Part shown: positions 43,001 through 54,514 of the stretch, in pieces
Numbering within the stretch: the stretch's first letter is position 1
How the letters are laid out: the number at the start of each line of letters is the position of its first letter
NCBI RefSeq assembly: GCF_037042905.1
Contig: NC_087254.1
Location: 21,291,103 to 21,355,102, forward strand
Direction of reading: 5' to 3'
DNA from: Lytechinus pictus
Taxonomy: Eukaryota; Echinodermata; Echinoidea; Temnopleuroida; Toxopneustidae
Length of the DNA stretch: 64,000 nt
Notes under the pieces: generated by a model
What the model was told of the DNA's origin: nothing
The model's database searches: none
Seen by the model: only the letters and a program-made list of their open reading frames with translations
Translations under genes and position numbers: made by a program

Positions 43001-46000
43001 TTTCACTGATCTCACTACAATAGGCTGGCGATTGTTACATTGAGACAAATTTTCAGAATTTTTTTTGGTAAAAAAATCATTTTTTTTCCTTATAAGAATA
43101 CTTTTTTTGGTTGTAGAAGGTTGGCAGGTCTGTGAAGATCAGCAGCTATTGCCTTTATGGTTCTCTCCTTGCTCTGATTGATAGAATTCCATATTGCATA
43201 ATTAACATACAAATGTACTTTACAGAACAACAAAATGCTCACATTCCATATATGATAGAGTTTATCCACTCCAACCAGAAGTGTGGACATTTTGTGTCAT
43301 CAATATTTGAAAGAAAAAAAGATGTTTTATCATTTACATACTTATTTCTACACTTATTCCATGCCCGAATGTATATTTTTATAGTTGTTGGCAAGAAATA
43401 CACTATATAGCCCTTTAGATCGGGTGTGGGAAACAAAGGGAAAAGTTAATTTTACTGAGCGGAGCAGGAGAGAAATTTTGTTATATGAAATCAATTTTTT
43501 TTCCTTTTTTGGTGGTGACTGCCCCCATCGCCCTCTGGCTATGCACCTGTTTAAACTTTAAACTCCATCTTGTATTTCCATGCCAGCCTCTCCCTACGCA
43601 CTGATTTCGTTTTCTTTCCAAGCTCCAAGAAAGGACACTTTAATTTTCTTCAAAGGACCTTAGCAATTCCAAGAAAGAACACTTGATTTTTTTTTGTCTT
43701 TCTTTAGTTTCACTTTTGACTCCTCCTACCATCATTCAACTTCACATGACGATCATGTGGTGAATTATAAACTACTTCATGCTATCTGTCCGACCATGGA
43801 AACCTTTAAAGATCGTACCTGAAGATAATTTGGAAGAACAGTATGGAAAGCTATATATTGGACAATTTGAATTAGATGTGAACTCTATAAGCTCACCGTG
43901 GAGAGCCATTAGGAACAAGTGCTGTGCTGCATATCTGTGCTTTTCATCTATTGTTGACCATTCAGTTATTATTATAGGAAACCTATGACCTACATAATTA
44001 TCAGAGAACTGATTTCCAGTTTAATCGAAACTTAATTTCCTTTCATATCAAACAGCACATTTATACAAACATCAAGATACTGTACATACAAAGTGTTTAA
44101 AATTAACATCCAAGTTATGACATATGACAAAATTTGTATAATGAATACCGTTATATAAAAGCTGTATTTAGAAATGTCCTACATATGTATTTTACATTTT
44201 AATTGCAAATCAATAATTTTTTCCACTAGTTCCCAACATTGTTAATTCTTGATTCAGAAATGTGTTTGATGAACCATGAAAATGAAATATGCCTTTTAGA
44301 AGGTCATTTATGATTTATGGACACTTTGGATCCTGCTTTCACAATATATCATTAGTACAACAGTATTCTGTTTGCATATCTTTTTTAAAATAAAAATCAG
44401 TATTTCCTTGAATTTACCCAAATTGTGAAATTAAAAATCCCCAATAGGTCCATGCTGATATGAACCAGGAAAGATGATTCTAGTTCATTATGTGGATCCT
44501 GCTTACACATATATTATTTCTAAGTAATTATCTGTATTGCCCTACATTGCTAATTTTGTTGTTTATATTTGTTTTTTTCAGAGATGGGTAGTATTAGAAA
44601 AGAGTTTGACATCGGGTAAGTCAAATGCTTTAATACTAAAGATCTCTTCTTTTTAATCCTTTTATTATTTAATTGTTTTATTCATATTTACGATTGAATT
44701 GAAAAATGCTTGTTGGCTTGTTTTTGCATTAATTTTACTCTTGGCCCCAATAAAAAATATACGATAGAAATTTACACATCAGGGTGGCTGTAGGTCTGTG
44801 GAAAACAATTTACAGAATTTTTCAACAATTGACAATAATGAATTTGTATCTTTATGTTATAGGGTTCTGTCATAGAAATATTCTCCCCCTATAGGCTACA
44901 TAGCCTCTAGAACACTCAAAGTTAGTCAGTTACTCATGGCTGAATGGTTTAGGCATTGGGTTAAAGCTCTGTGTTGTACTGTTGTCATGGGAGAGGGGGC
45001 GGGGCACGTGCTCAAATCATGGACCTATGAGAGATGGACATTCATTGTTTGATTAATGAATGTGCTAACATGACTCATTGTCCTGTGAATAACATTCTCT
45101 CATATCTACTTTGATTAGGCTATGAGTTGAAAGAAGCAGTTGATGTGCAATTCTCATTTTCCTTTGGCAATTTTAGTGTCATGTGTTTTATTTGGGAAAA
45201 TGTATGCATATTTTAAGATAGAGGCAATATTGTGATTTATTTTTTAATCCTTTATAATCCCATTTTTCAGAGTTTCCTCCTTTTATTCCATAAAAATAAT
45301 TATTGTTCCATTGTTGTTCATATGTAGATGATGTGTGCCTCAGCATTTATCGCCAAGCACATGGAACAAAGTCTGACTTGAAGAAACGCTATGAACTCAC
45401 CGACAGCAATTTTATTGGGACAGAAAGAGGAACAATTAAACAACGCAATGACAAACGCAATATGTTATATTGGGCTATCATCTTGAAGGACGAATCCATT
45501 CTTTTCAATGATAAAGAAGCATTGGACAAATCAAATTCAAAGTTTGAAAGATGGAATGAAGTTGTGAAGAAACAATGGAAACACCGTAAGTTTCGTTCCA
45601 TTTCCTTTTCTTCTTTACGTTATTCTTTTACCCCTCTTCTTCTTCCTTATGAAGTCTTTACTTACAACTCTTCACTGTGCACAATAAACAGTAAGTCACA
45701 AATTGAGTTTTAGTGTAAAGAACCTTAACATACAGCAGAGTAGGGTTCAAAATTTACTATTTTTATTTTTTTTGAAATGGCATATTGTATCTATCTATCA
45801 TTTTTCTAATCTACAGGATAGAACATGGTCTACAAATACCAATATCAGGAATTGGAAATAATGTGTAGACTAATGTCATTATACACCAGATTCACATATA
45901 ATCTTTTTTTTCATGGTATCGCATCGCAATTTGCTCCACATTTTTTTTACTTCTACACAACATTTCCCATGTGTAGCAGTTTTTTACGTAACTAATGTGA

Positions 46001-49000
46001 CTACAGAATATAGTTGAGCTTTTCTTAAAAACCAGAAACCCTTCATCAAGTAAAATTTTAATTGTTGTGAAATTATATTTCTATGAAGTTCTACCTGCTT
46101 GAGGGGTCTCACTATTTGAAGCCCGTTTTCTCTCCTTATTTTGAAAAGCAATTTTTGAACTACCTTTCTCATATTCTCAGTATTTTTAAAAGGGTTTTCT
46201 TGAACATGACATGAGACTGTGTAACTAAAATTGATCTGTGTAATCTGAAGATATTTCTTGAATTATCAAGAAAATTACCAGTCAGCTTGGCTGAATGAAG
46301 TTAAAACGTAATCACAAGCATTATCAACATCATTTATATTTGTATTTATGTCATTAATTTTTATGATTGTACATAGTGCTCTGAACGTCAATGCCGGATG
46401 GATGTGTGCGCTTTAAAAGAATCCACCATTATTATTATTATTATTATTATGAGGAAAGTTTGAAGTTTCTCCATTTAGCATTTCTTCAGATTGAATGATA
46501 ATAATAGTTTATAAATAATTGAGATAAGAGATCAGAATAGTCTCTGCCCGGGGGGGGCCACTTACATTGACGAGTGGATAACATGCGCGACCAAAAAAAC
46601 ACGTAAAAAGGATGTCTTTTTCAAGATAGGGCACGTTACGTACGTAACGTGATAAGGGTGTCAAAAACACAAAAATAATGAAAAAGGGTATCTATTTCGC
46701 TAGGAAAGCTACGTGTTTAGGGTCAAATTTGCGGGGATGATGAAACAAAATTAAAATGTTGTATAAAGGATGTCCTTTTTGCCCCAACACTACGTGTTTA
46801 GAGTCCCGATTTGCGCGAGGTGAGAAAAGTGGGGCCGTATAAACCAAAATGGTGTGTAAATTAGGTAAAACCGACGACCGACGGACGCGTGACACAACAA
46901 TAAAATATCGCTGTATACTTGTTTAGGGGTTCATTTCAGGGAATACTTGCCAAGAGTATAGTTTTGTTTCCAATACTTATTAAGGGTAGGGTTTCAGACA
47001 CCAATACTTGTTAAGGGGTGCATTTTCAGAACATGGAAAATACGTGTTTAGGGTGCTTTTCGAGACCCCGTGTTCGCGCATGGTATCCACTCATCAATGG
47101 AAGTGGCCCCCCCGGGAGTCTCTGGTATCATGAGTATTACAGCTTACTGTATAAGCTGTTATTTTCGCGTACATAATTTTTAGTGGGTCGTTGAATTCCT
47201 GATCGGAAGATGTACCAAACACTCCCACAGCATTTCAGAGAAGCAAAACTAGTGCAAAACATGACTTTTGTGCAAAAATTTGCTCCTCAAATCCTCTATA
47301 CTGACATGTATTTTATACATGAATATATCCCTATAAAGAACAGTTACAAAGTGTGAAAACGTGACTTAAATTTCATTTTTTTGGTATCTTTAGATCTGAA
47401 AATTCATCATACATAGCAATCTTTGGAAGTTTGGATGTTTTAAGAAGTTGGTTTAAGTGCAGAAATGTTGAAATTTGTGAACAGAATCTTGCACAAGTCT
47501 CTAAAAAACCTCTCGTCATGTGACCTATGAATATTAATACAAATATCAGTATGCAAATAGCTGCCAATGTAACTGTGTAAAGAGTCAATCAGATGACAAT
47601 AAAAAAATACAGTGAATAAATAAATATTGATAAGAATATGTTAGGAAATAATTTAGCCTCTGATTTTGTTGGAGAAATTAAAAAGTGAAATTTTAGCTAA
47701 CTTTTTGAATAACTAACTGTACTTTCTCAACCTTGTTTTTTGTATATTACCATGTTTTTCACAACACAGGATGTTTGCTATAGCAAAGCTTTGCTGTTGG
47801 GGACATTGGCAGTGATTACAAAATGCGTCAATATTTTTGCGCGATGTTATGGCCGATCATAACAGCTTGTACAGTATTTGTCACAAATGTCATGATACAT
47901 GCAATAAAACTATCAGGTTTGGGATATGTACTTTGGAAAGCAACCCCACGAAAAATTCATTTGAAACCTGGTACCTGTGTGTGCGTATGAAAGTGAAAAG
48001 TGGTTTTCAAAGCGTTATGGTTGAAACTAAGATCCATAGCCTACTGGTAGAAACCATGCACTGTAGCAACCTCTGATAATGAGGACTTACTGAGGAAACC
48101 TTGAATAGCCTTCTTTCAAAGGAAGCTTCCTTGCAAATGTAGGGAAAATATTTCCCTGTATCTCACAATTTTGTTAGCTATTGTATGCATGCTACAGAGT
48201 TAAGGCTATTAATTGCCAGTAGTTTAGATCATGCAAGATAGTTCATTCTAATTCCTTTTTCCTGCCCAGGTTTGAGGTCACTTGATATAGAAAAAAAAAA
48301 TGTTTTCTTGTTTTACAGAAAGCTGGGAAGTATCTCCAATGCAAGGGTCAGCTGTAGAAGAATATAAGAAGCTTGTTTTACATCTCAATACATCCAGCTT
48401 ATGTCTAGCTCTGCTTAGTCCTCCTAGGCACTTGCTACGTTGGCCTCTCTCTAGTATCACCAATCCAGACTGCCATGACTGTATCTTCACTTTTACAGTC
48501 ATTGGTAATGACGAACCAGGTAAGAAAAATCAATGATTGTACTGTAAACATGTTTTACTTTTTAACTCGGCCACAAGATTCCTGTACTGATCAAGCCTTC
48601 TGTAAAATGTGGCATTGGGTTTTTTTTTGAAAGGTTTTGTTTAAATCTAAAGCATTTGTTTCTAAAGGTACTATTGATTCAACCAATAGCATTTCTTTCA
48701 TTGATTGCCAAAATAATGAGATCTGGGCCAAATTATGTTCAGGTCTAACCAATGATTGAGCTTTTATGACGAGGTTTGTTTTCAGTTTGACAATGACATG
48801 TAGAGGAACACTTCAGTTGTTTAACCACTACAGCAATGTCTGGCACTGAGACATTATCACTTTATAGCTTGAAATGTCTGTGAATTTTTTTTTCGTTCAG
48901 GGATGTATGAATAACATTTCTTAATATTATTTTTATGTTGTCAGGTTACTATGAAGTGAAGGTCACTCGATCAAAACACGCCTCTAAGATAAAGATGGTT

Positions 49001-52000
49001 TGCAGTGAATTGAAACAAGATGATAATGGTAAGTCACAGGAAAAAAATGCATATACTTTTATAAAGCCTGAGTTATTTAGGATTTCTTGAAAATCGTTCA
49101 ATCACTTTTTGTGAATATCTGGTTTTTGTTAAGTGTGGGGGTGGTTGATAAAGAATAAATTATACTTCCAAGAAAATGTGTGAAGACAATGAATGGTCAT
49201 TTTCATGGATTTGAAAACGTGAAATGTGAATTTTAGGCACCTTCTGGGGAAGGTGGGGATTTGTGGGATAATCCTTTTGTATGTTCAAATGGTTTACACT
49301 CAACCTGTAGAAATATTTTGATGCTATTATTAGGGCCCTTACCAATATAGGCAGAGGAGCTATGACTGCATGATAGGTAATCATATAAAAAAATATCTTG
49401 AAGTTTTAGTGAATGGAGGATATTGAATTGTTGGTGTATCACCTTCCACAGTATAGGAAATCCCGGTTTTGATATGTTAAACACATCAGGAAAAGCACAT
49501 ACAATGTATTGTGGTATTTAACATGAAATTAATGTACTTTCTAAAGTGGTAGTTAGTGCAATGCAATTGGTATTGCTCATAACTCAGATATCAAACATAT
49601 CACTAGGCCATTGACGTAGCAAACAACATGTTCAGTGTGATATACTTTTGACTAAATTCTCAGCATTATATTTGTTTCACATGGATGTTTATATTGCAGG
49701 AGAGAATGTAGAGTCATCCATCCCATCAGTCAATCACATTTCCGCAGATGGAGATGAAGAGAACATTATGCAGAACCTTCCGCGAAATAGAAATTCATCG
49801 CCGTTTAACCACCACAACAGTAATGCAAGCATATGCAGTACACATTCCTTGAACAGGGAGAGAGAGAGCATCGCAAGTTCTGATTCAGTGATGTCGACAC
49901 CCTCACCTACCCCCCTGAAAGGAGATAATTTTGTGACTTCAAAAAACCCCTTTGTGTTTCCTTCCAATGGAGTAGGTGGTGAAAGGTTTGGGAACTCTTC
50001 TGGTGATTGTACATTAACCAGTCCGCCAACTGCATGCAGTAGTCTTAGCCCAGCTGTTAGGCCTATTCCCAGTTCTAGGACACCAAGTCCCGGTTCTCCA
50101 TACCATGTGGCCCTTGTTGATCCTCATTCTCACAGTAACCTTGTAAGTACTCACCTGGACCCTCATCCTCAAAGACCATCATCACCACCTACTAAAGATC
50201 TTCACACATTTAACAATGCCCAAGAAAGGAATCATCTCTCACCTCAAATACTGAGACGATCTGATGAGGGTTTTTGTGAGGAAAAGGAACTAAAACAGAA
50301 GGAAACTCTAAAGAACAATCCAACCTATATGAACACCCGTGGAGACTCAAACATAGTTGACCATTCAACAGAACCTAAGGATCCGAATACATACATGAAT
50401 TTTGATAATAACACCCACTATGTCAACCCTCCTCTCCAGAAGCTACCTGTCAAGGACAATGTTGGACCTGTGGTTGCTCCAAAGCCTCAGCCTCCAAGTA
50501 TACCCCCAAGGAAACGGCCGGTAAATTATGTCAGATTTGACTTTTTATTCTTTTTTTTCATTTAGTGCTTTTAAAATGGGTTCCTTGACATTTGCTCTGG
50601 CGACAAATGCTCCGCTATAAAATTCATACGCTAATCGAATTACTAACTTCAACCCTGGATTTAACCCCATACCTTCCCCAAACCTATCATTAAAAACCCT
50701 ATTGCAAACCTAATCCTAACCCTACATCTTTGACAAAACAAAGCCCAAAGCAATTTTCACAGGACCAAATGTCATGTCACGTCATAATGAATGGTAGGAA
50801 ACACACAATATAGCACATGTACATAATTAGAGTAATTACTATTACCATAATACAGGGGAAACTACAAAAAAAGATAAAAAGCTTTTTGTTTGCATACTAC
50901 CATTTGCAACAGTGACCATTGTGCTTTTTCAGGATTTACCTTTCATTCTTACATACTCATTTTGAAGGTGTGGGACTATCCCACCGCTGCCACCATTCAA
51001 GGGCCCAGGGAAACGAACGAAATAAACCAAACCAGAGTCCTGTCTTACCAAGAATTGCGTGTAGAAAAAAAATCATGACAATGATGGATTTCTATATAGT
51101 CAATCGCAGCTCTTTGTAAGGTTAGACCCTAATCTGTATGTAACTTTATCTCAACCAATTCTATTAAGCAAAATAACAATACCAAAATATGACAATTCAG
51201 TGCTAAATGGAATTACACATTACAGTTAAGGCAATGCCAATGTTGAAAATGCATTTGTGCAGAACTTTTCCACATAATTGTCTGTGGGTTGAGAATTTGG
51301 TTTTTTACAATGGCTTAATAACAGTACATGCACGGAATGACAGGGAATAGGGCAGAGAAGTTAGGCCTAAATTAAATTTCTCAAAATCAAGGTTATAAGG
51401 CAGTGTGATAATACCTTGTGTCGTCCGGGTAAAGCGCTATAAATCCAACTATAGCACTAACGGCACAGTCATATTTCCCCTATGGCGGCCGTACAGTGAG
51501 TAAAAAACAGGCTTTTTATTCAAACCACGTGTATGGCACTTGTAATTATCTCTGAATGATGGTGGATTGAGTTCCCTTATTTATTGCTATTGCTAGTTTG
51601 CACATATGGCACATCCCACTTTTTCTCTTTCCTAGGTTTAATCTCTTCAAGATGTCCCATGAAGCTTGTGATTTGTCCCCTTCCATTGTAGACCTCAGTT
51701 GTTATTTGAAAGGTCTGTTTCGTTTTCGTACTTTTCCTCGTGGATTGATCTAGTGTGGTTTTCAGTCTCCTTAAAGATTCCTCTCATTAGACCAAAATAA
51801 TCATTTTGACCATGGATGATGGTAGCCTTGAAGACGGTAGCCTTAAGCAATCACCCTGCAGAGGGCAGTCGTCTTTCACTCTACAATTATAATAATATAA
51901 TAATAATAATAAAGGTATATTTACCCAGGGTGTAGCTGGTACAAAAAAATGTTAAATTGGCTGTTTCTGACTCGCCATATGGCTCCTGTTTTTCTGCAAA

Positions 52001-54176
52001 CATTGAATTCAAAATTAGAAGTAGACTGATGTTCCTGCCAGACTGAGTCTTAACCAGTTTTTGAACATGGATTTTCTATGATCGACTCAATATGCTCACA
52101 TGTAGCAAACATGATTGTATGTGAATCTTCAGAAGTTGGAGTAGGGCTCATTCTTTTCTTGAGCCCGAAAAAATGCTTGTCAACGGATATTGACACTGTC
52201 TAGGTCAGCTTCAGCACTTGGTTCAACATTATTACTGTTCAGACTCTTCCATATTGTGCTGTATTTGCATGTTATATTATTGTCATACAAAGAGTTTAAA
52301 GGGCTCAGCCACTCACAAATCATGGGGAAATTGAAACAATACGAAATTTGCAAAAGGCCAATTGTCTTGCATAATATAATCCGTCCGTCATGAGCGCCAG
52401 TCGGACTAATGCGTTAAAAGTTCGGACAGCACGAATTTGACCGAACTCGTGATCGTTATTTACTTCTGATCATCGCAGTTCCAGTTTCCAACAATCCTAA
52501 ATTCTAGACTCATAGCAGTTCTCTTGATTGCTAAACCAAAATAAATAAACACTGAAGTTACATGTTTCAAAGTGAAATCACGCAGTTTACTTCTGGTTGG
52601 TTAGTCTACTAACTATTGCTCTCCTATAGACCTCTCAGACATGCCAGCGTCTATTACATAAACACATTCAGGCATGCAGCCGATTTAAAGACTTGAATCC
52701 CTTCTCTGTTCTAAGATAAGCCTTGATTTCCCCGTGATTTGTCAATGAAAGGTTGCCTTAAGATGATCCCTGATCTTTTCTTCTCATTGTATCTTGTTTC
52801 TCTTTGCTACAGCTCCATGAATTGGTACAACAAGCTAAGACAGGAAAGTTTCTTGTGAAAGATTTCATGCCTTCTGTTAATACTTTGAAAAAGTTCTGTC
52901 AATACTTTGATGTTCAGAAGTCCTCATTTCTTATCAAAGACTGGAGAGATCTTGCTGAGAGAGTTGGTAAGTTTATTTGAGGTTTGACATGTGAACCTGG
53001 CATAATCAAATTATTCAAGGTCTACTTGGGTCTTAAAGATTAATTGTGTGTACTTATTAATTTTGCTTAATTGTTTTGCTAGTTTTATAAAAAAAAATGT
53101 TTAGTCTTTAGAAGTCAAATTGATGTAATCACCTTGTATAGTTTGTGCATGAGCTAATTTTAGTAAATACAATTTAGTATCTGTTGCTACTTCTACAATA
53201 ATAATATGATAATAATGGTAGTAATAATATGATACAAATTGGCCTCAAGGGATACAAAGAAGTTTGTTACCTTTAGTAGAAGACACAGGTATTACAACCC
53301 ACAGGGCAATAAATGTTGTGTCTCCCAAAAGTAGATAGCCTATTTTAGTATTAGATTGTGAGTTTTATGAATGGACATAATTATTTGGCAAGTTGCTCAC
53401 AGGCATTTATTTTAAAAATAACATTGGTTTAAAAGTCCATTTCTTATGCATTTTATTGTTAAATGAATTGTTTCTTTCTTTGTTTTTCTTCGTTTTGTTA
53501 ACCAAATATGATGCAGAAACTATTTAAAGCCTAATCATGTTAAAAACTTAAAATCAATTGATTTCAGGACAAGAAAGTGAAAGGTAATCATATATTTATG
53601 AATAAATCCATTTTCATTGGCTTTGAACACAAAAACATGTTTTGGACCAATTTGGGTCTGATATACCATTAAGAAATTTTATGTGATTTTGGATCCACTT
53701 ACCTGGGTGTCACAAAATCTTGAAAGATGTGCAAGAAAATGAGAAGCATGTTTTAAAAATTTTGCATAGTGCGATTATTGTGGAGGGGTTGATTCAACTG
53801 CCACCCAACCCCAGCTGTTGTCGGGTTAAGGCTATGTTTTTTTTTTATAGATATTTCTTGAAATGAAGGTATAAAATGCATCAGCTGCACTACAGAGTAC
53901 AGTGATTCTGTTTGGTTCTTTTGGGGTAATATATTGTTTTGAAATTTATTAAAGAGTGTTTTATCTTCATTCCTCTTAGGGTTGAAACAAGGAGACATGG
54001 AGGTGGTGAATGATGCAAGTTGTAAGACTGGCAAGTGCACTTCAACAGAAATAGTGTTAGCATACTGGCAGTGCAATGCACCAGATGACATGCCATTCAC
54101 TCCAGATCAACTGGTAATTGAGCTGAAGAGGTTGGAACGTTATGATCTCATTGCTATTCTTCGGGAGGAATCATAG
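39945..54176 (+). CDS. DOK/IRS-like adaptor with PH, IRS-type PTB and C-terminal death domain (606 aa predicted)
   Basis: Eight coding exons: 39945-40016, 44582-44615, 45328-45585, 48319-48519, 48945-49028, 49700-50520, 52813-52966 and 53980-54176. All introns are GT-AG, phases agree, and no stop interrupts the frame. Residues about 8-120: PH domain (IIEGSLTHV, then RWVVLEKSL, to the invariant Trp in VVKKQW). About 123-216: IRS/DOK-type PTB (WEVSP, LVLHLNTSSLCLALL, LLRWPLSSI, DCIFTFTVIG). About 217-490: Ser/Pro-rich linker with YMNT (Y426), YMNF (Y448), YVNP (Y457) and PSIPPRKRP (PxxPxR). About 491-606: death domain (DWRDLAERVGLKQGD, STEIVLAYW, LVIELKRLERYDLIAIL). Known: PH binds phosphoinositides, PTB binds NPxpY in receptors, pYxN recruits Grb2-type SH2 proteins, PxxPxR binds SH3. 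Inferred: a membrane docking protein joining tyrosine-kinase receptors to death-domain partners. The start ATG has A at -3 and G at +4; the frame is open upstream, so an earlier start is possible. I know no named orthologue with this order. Confidence 0.82.
41687..41921. mobile_element. hairpin MITE with AGGGCCCCGTCTTACAAAGA ends
   Basis: AGGGCCCCGTCTTACAAAGA at about 41689 is mirrored by TCTTTGTAATACAGGGCCCT ending about 41922. The arms continue (ATTGATCCGATCAACC and GATTGATTGGATC). A smaller relative (CCTGTCTTACCAAGAATTGCG ... CGCAGCTCTTTGTAAGG) is at 51040-51123. Confidence 0.75.
42710..43132. mobile_element. element with CAGACATGCCAACC inverted ends
   Basis: CAGACATGCCAACC at 42710-42723 is mirrored by GGTTGGCAGGTCTG at 43119-43132. 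The flanks TGAAGG and TGAAGA suggest a 6-bp duplication with one change. Same family as 10542-11899. Non-coding, rich in T runs. Confidence 0.68.
44582..44615 (+). CDS. adaptor exon 2 (34-bp microexon, PH domain)
   Basis: It encodes RWVVLEKSLTS and leaves one base. The preceding TTTGTTTTTTTCAG and following GTAAGT are strong splice sites. RWVVLE after LESRAAL is the typical second strand of a PH domain, and only this exon joins the two flanking exons in frame. Confidence 0.8.
44936..45016 (+). repeat. possible tRNA-derived SINE head
   Basis: CATGGCTGAATGGTTTAGGCATTGGG resembles an A box region, and CACGTGCTCAAATCATGG, about 50 nt later, a decayed B box. No further SINE body was recognised. 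In adaptor intron 2. Confidence 0.3.
45328..45585 (+). CDS. adaptor exon 3 (bulk of PH domain)
   Basis: Phase 1 in, phase 1 out. DDVCLSIYRQAHGTKSDL, KKRYELTDSNFIGTERG, MLYWAIILKDESILFND and FERWNEVVKKQWKH follow the seven-strand plus C-terminal helix pattern of PH domains, with the conserved helix Trp. Confidence 0.88.
46371..46452. repeat. (TTA)n microsatellite with SINE-tail-like sequence
   Basis: GTGTGCGCTTTAAAAGAATCCACC precedes about eight TTA repeats. A GCGCTTTA...ATTATTA tail is like that of the SINE near 31.6 kb. Confidence 0.45.
46547..47116. mobile_element. 570-bp element with 8-bp target duplication, ends CCCGGGGGGGGCCACTT
   Basis: CCCGGGGGGGGCCACTTACA at 46547 is mirrored by TGGAAGTGGCCCCCCCGGG ending at 47116, with inverted similarity continuing through GAGTGGATAACATGCGCGA. 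Perfect duplications AGTCTCTG flank it at 46539-46546 and 47117-47124, which fits a hAT-type element. The interior repeats TACGTGTTTAGGGT. No transposase. Inside adaptor intron 3. Confidence 0.84.
47125..48318. other. remainder of adaptor intron 3
   Basis: AT-rich, no exon or repeat recognised. The short frame at 47837-48076 has several Cys but no splice continuity with the gene. The acceptor TTCTTGTTTTACAG ends at 48318. Confidence 0.45.
48319..48519 (+). CDS. adaptor exon 4 (IRS-type PTB, first half)
   Basis: Completes Gln, then SWEVSPMQGSAVEEYKKL, LVLHLNTSSLCLALLSP, RHLLRWPLSSITNPDC and CIFTFTVIGNDEP. The L-x-L strand, the Trp-Pro pair and the F-x-F strand are the PTB landmarks. The usual R-x-F-G after the Trp-Pro segment is replaced, so the domain is divergent. 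Confidence 0.8.
48945..49028 (+). CDS. adaptor exon 5 (PTB, C-terminal part)
   Basis: GYYEVKVTRSKHASKIKMVC then SELKQDDN, phase 1 at both sides. It corresponds to the last strand and C-terminal helix of the PTB fold, although the helix is short. Confidence 0.78.
49029..49699. other. adaptor intron 5
   Basis: No element or gene recognised. Minus-strand frames around 49160-49484 are chance. Confidence 0.45.
49700..50520 (+). CDS. adaptor exon 6 (Ser/Pro-rich linker with YxN and PxxPxR motifs)
   Basis: 273 codons, rich in Ser, Pro, Asn and His, largely disordered. Motifs: TYMNT at 50323-50337, TYMNF at 50389-50403, HYVNP at 50416-50430, and PSIPPRKRP just before the donor at 50521. Several SP/TP sites (STPSPTP, RTPSPGSP) suit proline-directed kinases. 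Phase 0 out. Confidence 0.88.
50583..50785. repeat. uninterrupted copy of the 'TTTGCTCCGGCGACAA' repeat
   Basis: ACATTTGCTCTGGCGACAAATGCTCC through CTTCAACCCTGGATTTAACCC to AGCAATTTTCACAGGACCAAATGTCATG. It gives the empty-site version of the repeat that is interrupted at 32819 and 61556. Confidence 0.7.
50786..52812. other. rest of adaptor intron 6
   Basis: It contains a small TCTTACCAAGAATTGCG hairpin at about 51040-51123 and an (ATA)n tract near 51885-51913. No exon recognised. The acceptor TTTCTCTTTGCTACAG ends at 52812. Confidence 0.5.
52813..52966 (+). CDS. adaptor exon 7 (death domain, N-terminal half)
   Basis: Phase 0 in, phase 1 out. LHELVQQAKTGKFLVKDFMP, VNTLKKFCQYFDVQ and FLIKDWRDLAERVG. 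The WRDLAERVG signature is helix 2 of the death fold with its buried Trp. Confidence 0.88.
52967..53979. other. adaptor intron 7
   Basis: AT-rich, no feature beyond short AATAAT tracts near 53197. The minus-strand frames at 53753-54100 overlap the next exon antisense and are rejected. Confidence 0.45.
53980..54176 (+). CDS. adaptor exon 8 (death domain, C-terminal half, stop)
   Basis: GLKQGDMEVVNDASCKTGKC, STEIVLAYWQCNAP, TPDQLVIELKRLERYDLIAIL then REES and TAG at 54174-54176. The spacing of YW and the LKRLERYDL helix fits the last helices of a death domain. Confidence 0.9.
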
Positions 54177-54496
54177 TCATTGGAACTTCAGTGAATTTTG
54201 GGAAGTCCATAAAGTGTCCATCAAAATATATGTATTCCAAATTTATCTCACACTTAATGAAACACCAACTCCTCACCCTTTTGGTGATAACTTTTTCACA
54301 ATATACAAAGCACATTTTGTAAGACAGCATTTGGAAATCTACTCAAAGTTATCAAGTTCAGTGACAAAGAAATATTTTGTCTGTAGCTTCAGTGAGAGTT
54401 TCATCTTAGCCTTAGTTGCCCAAATTGAGAAAAATGTATTCATACATGTCGTGTTTAAAATCAATTACTTGAGCCATGTGTGGTGTCGGAGGAACA

Positions 54497-54514
54497 AATA
54501 AAAGTATCAATAAA
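54497..54514 (+). terminator. poly(A) signals of the adaptor gene
   Basis: AATAAA occurs at 54497-54502 and 54509-54514, about 320 nt after the stop codon. This is a usual 3' UTR length, and the intervening open frame (54142-54501) is then 3' UTR. Confidence 0.65.

Larger units (their letters stand above)
40017..44581. other. adaptor intron 1
   Basis: 4.6 kb, AT-rich, with a (GA)n tract at about 40271-40286. It hosts inverted-repeat elements at 41687 and 42710. Frames at 40844-41224 (minus) and 43779-43988 (plus) have no domain or splice continuity. Confidence 0.6.

Noticed and set aside
47837..48076. 79-aa Cys-containing frame just before adaptor exon 4
   Set aside because: No splice sites connect it in phase and PH exon 3 joins exon 4 directly; probably chance.
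54142..54501. 119-aa frame downstream of the adaptor
   Set aside because: It overlaps the last exon in another frame and ends at the poly(A) signals; it is 3' UTR.
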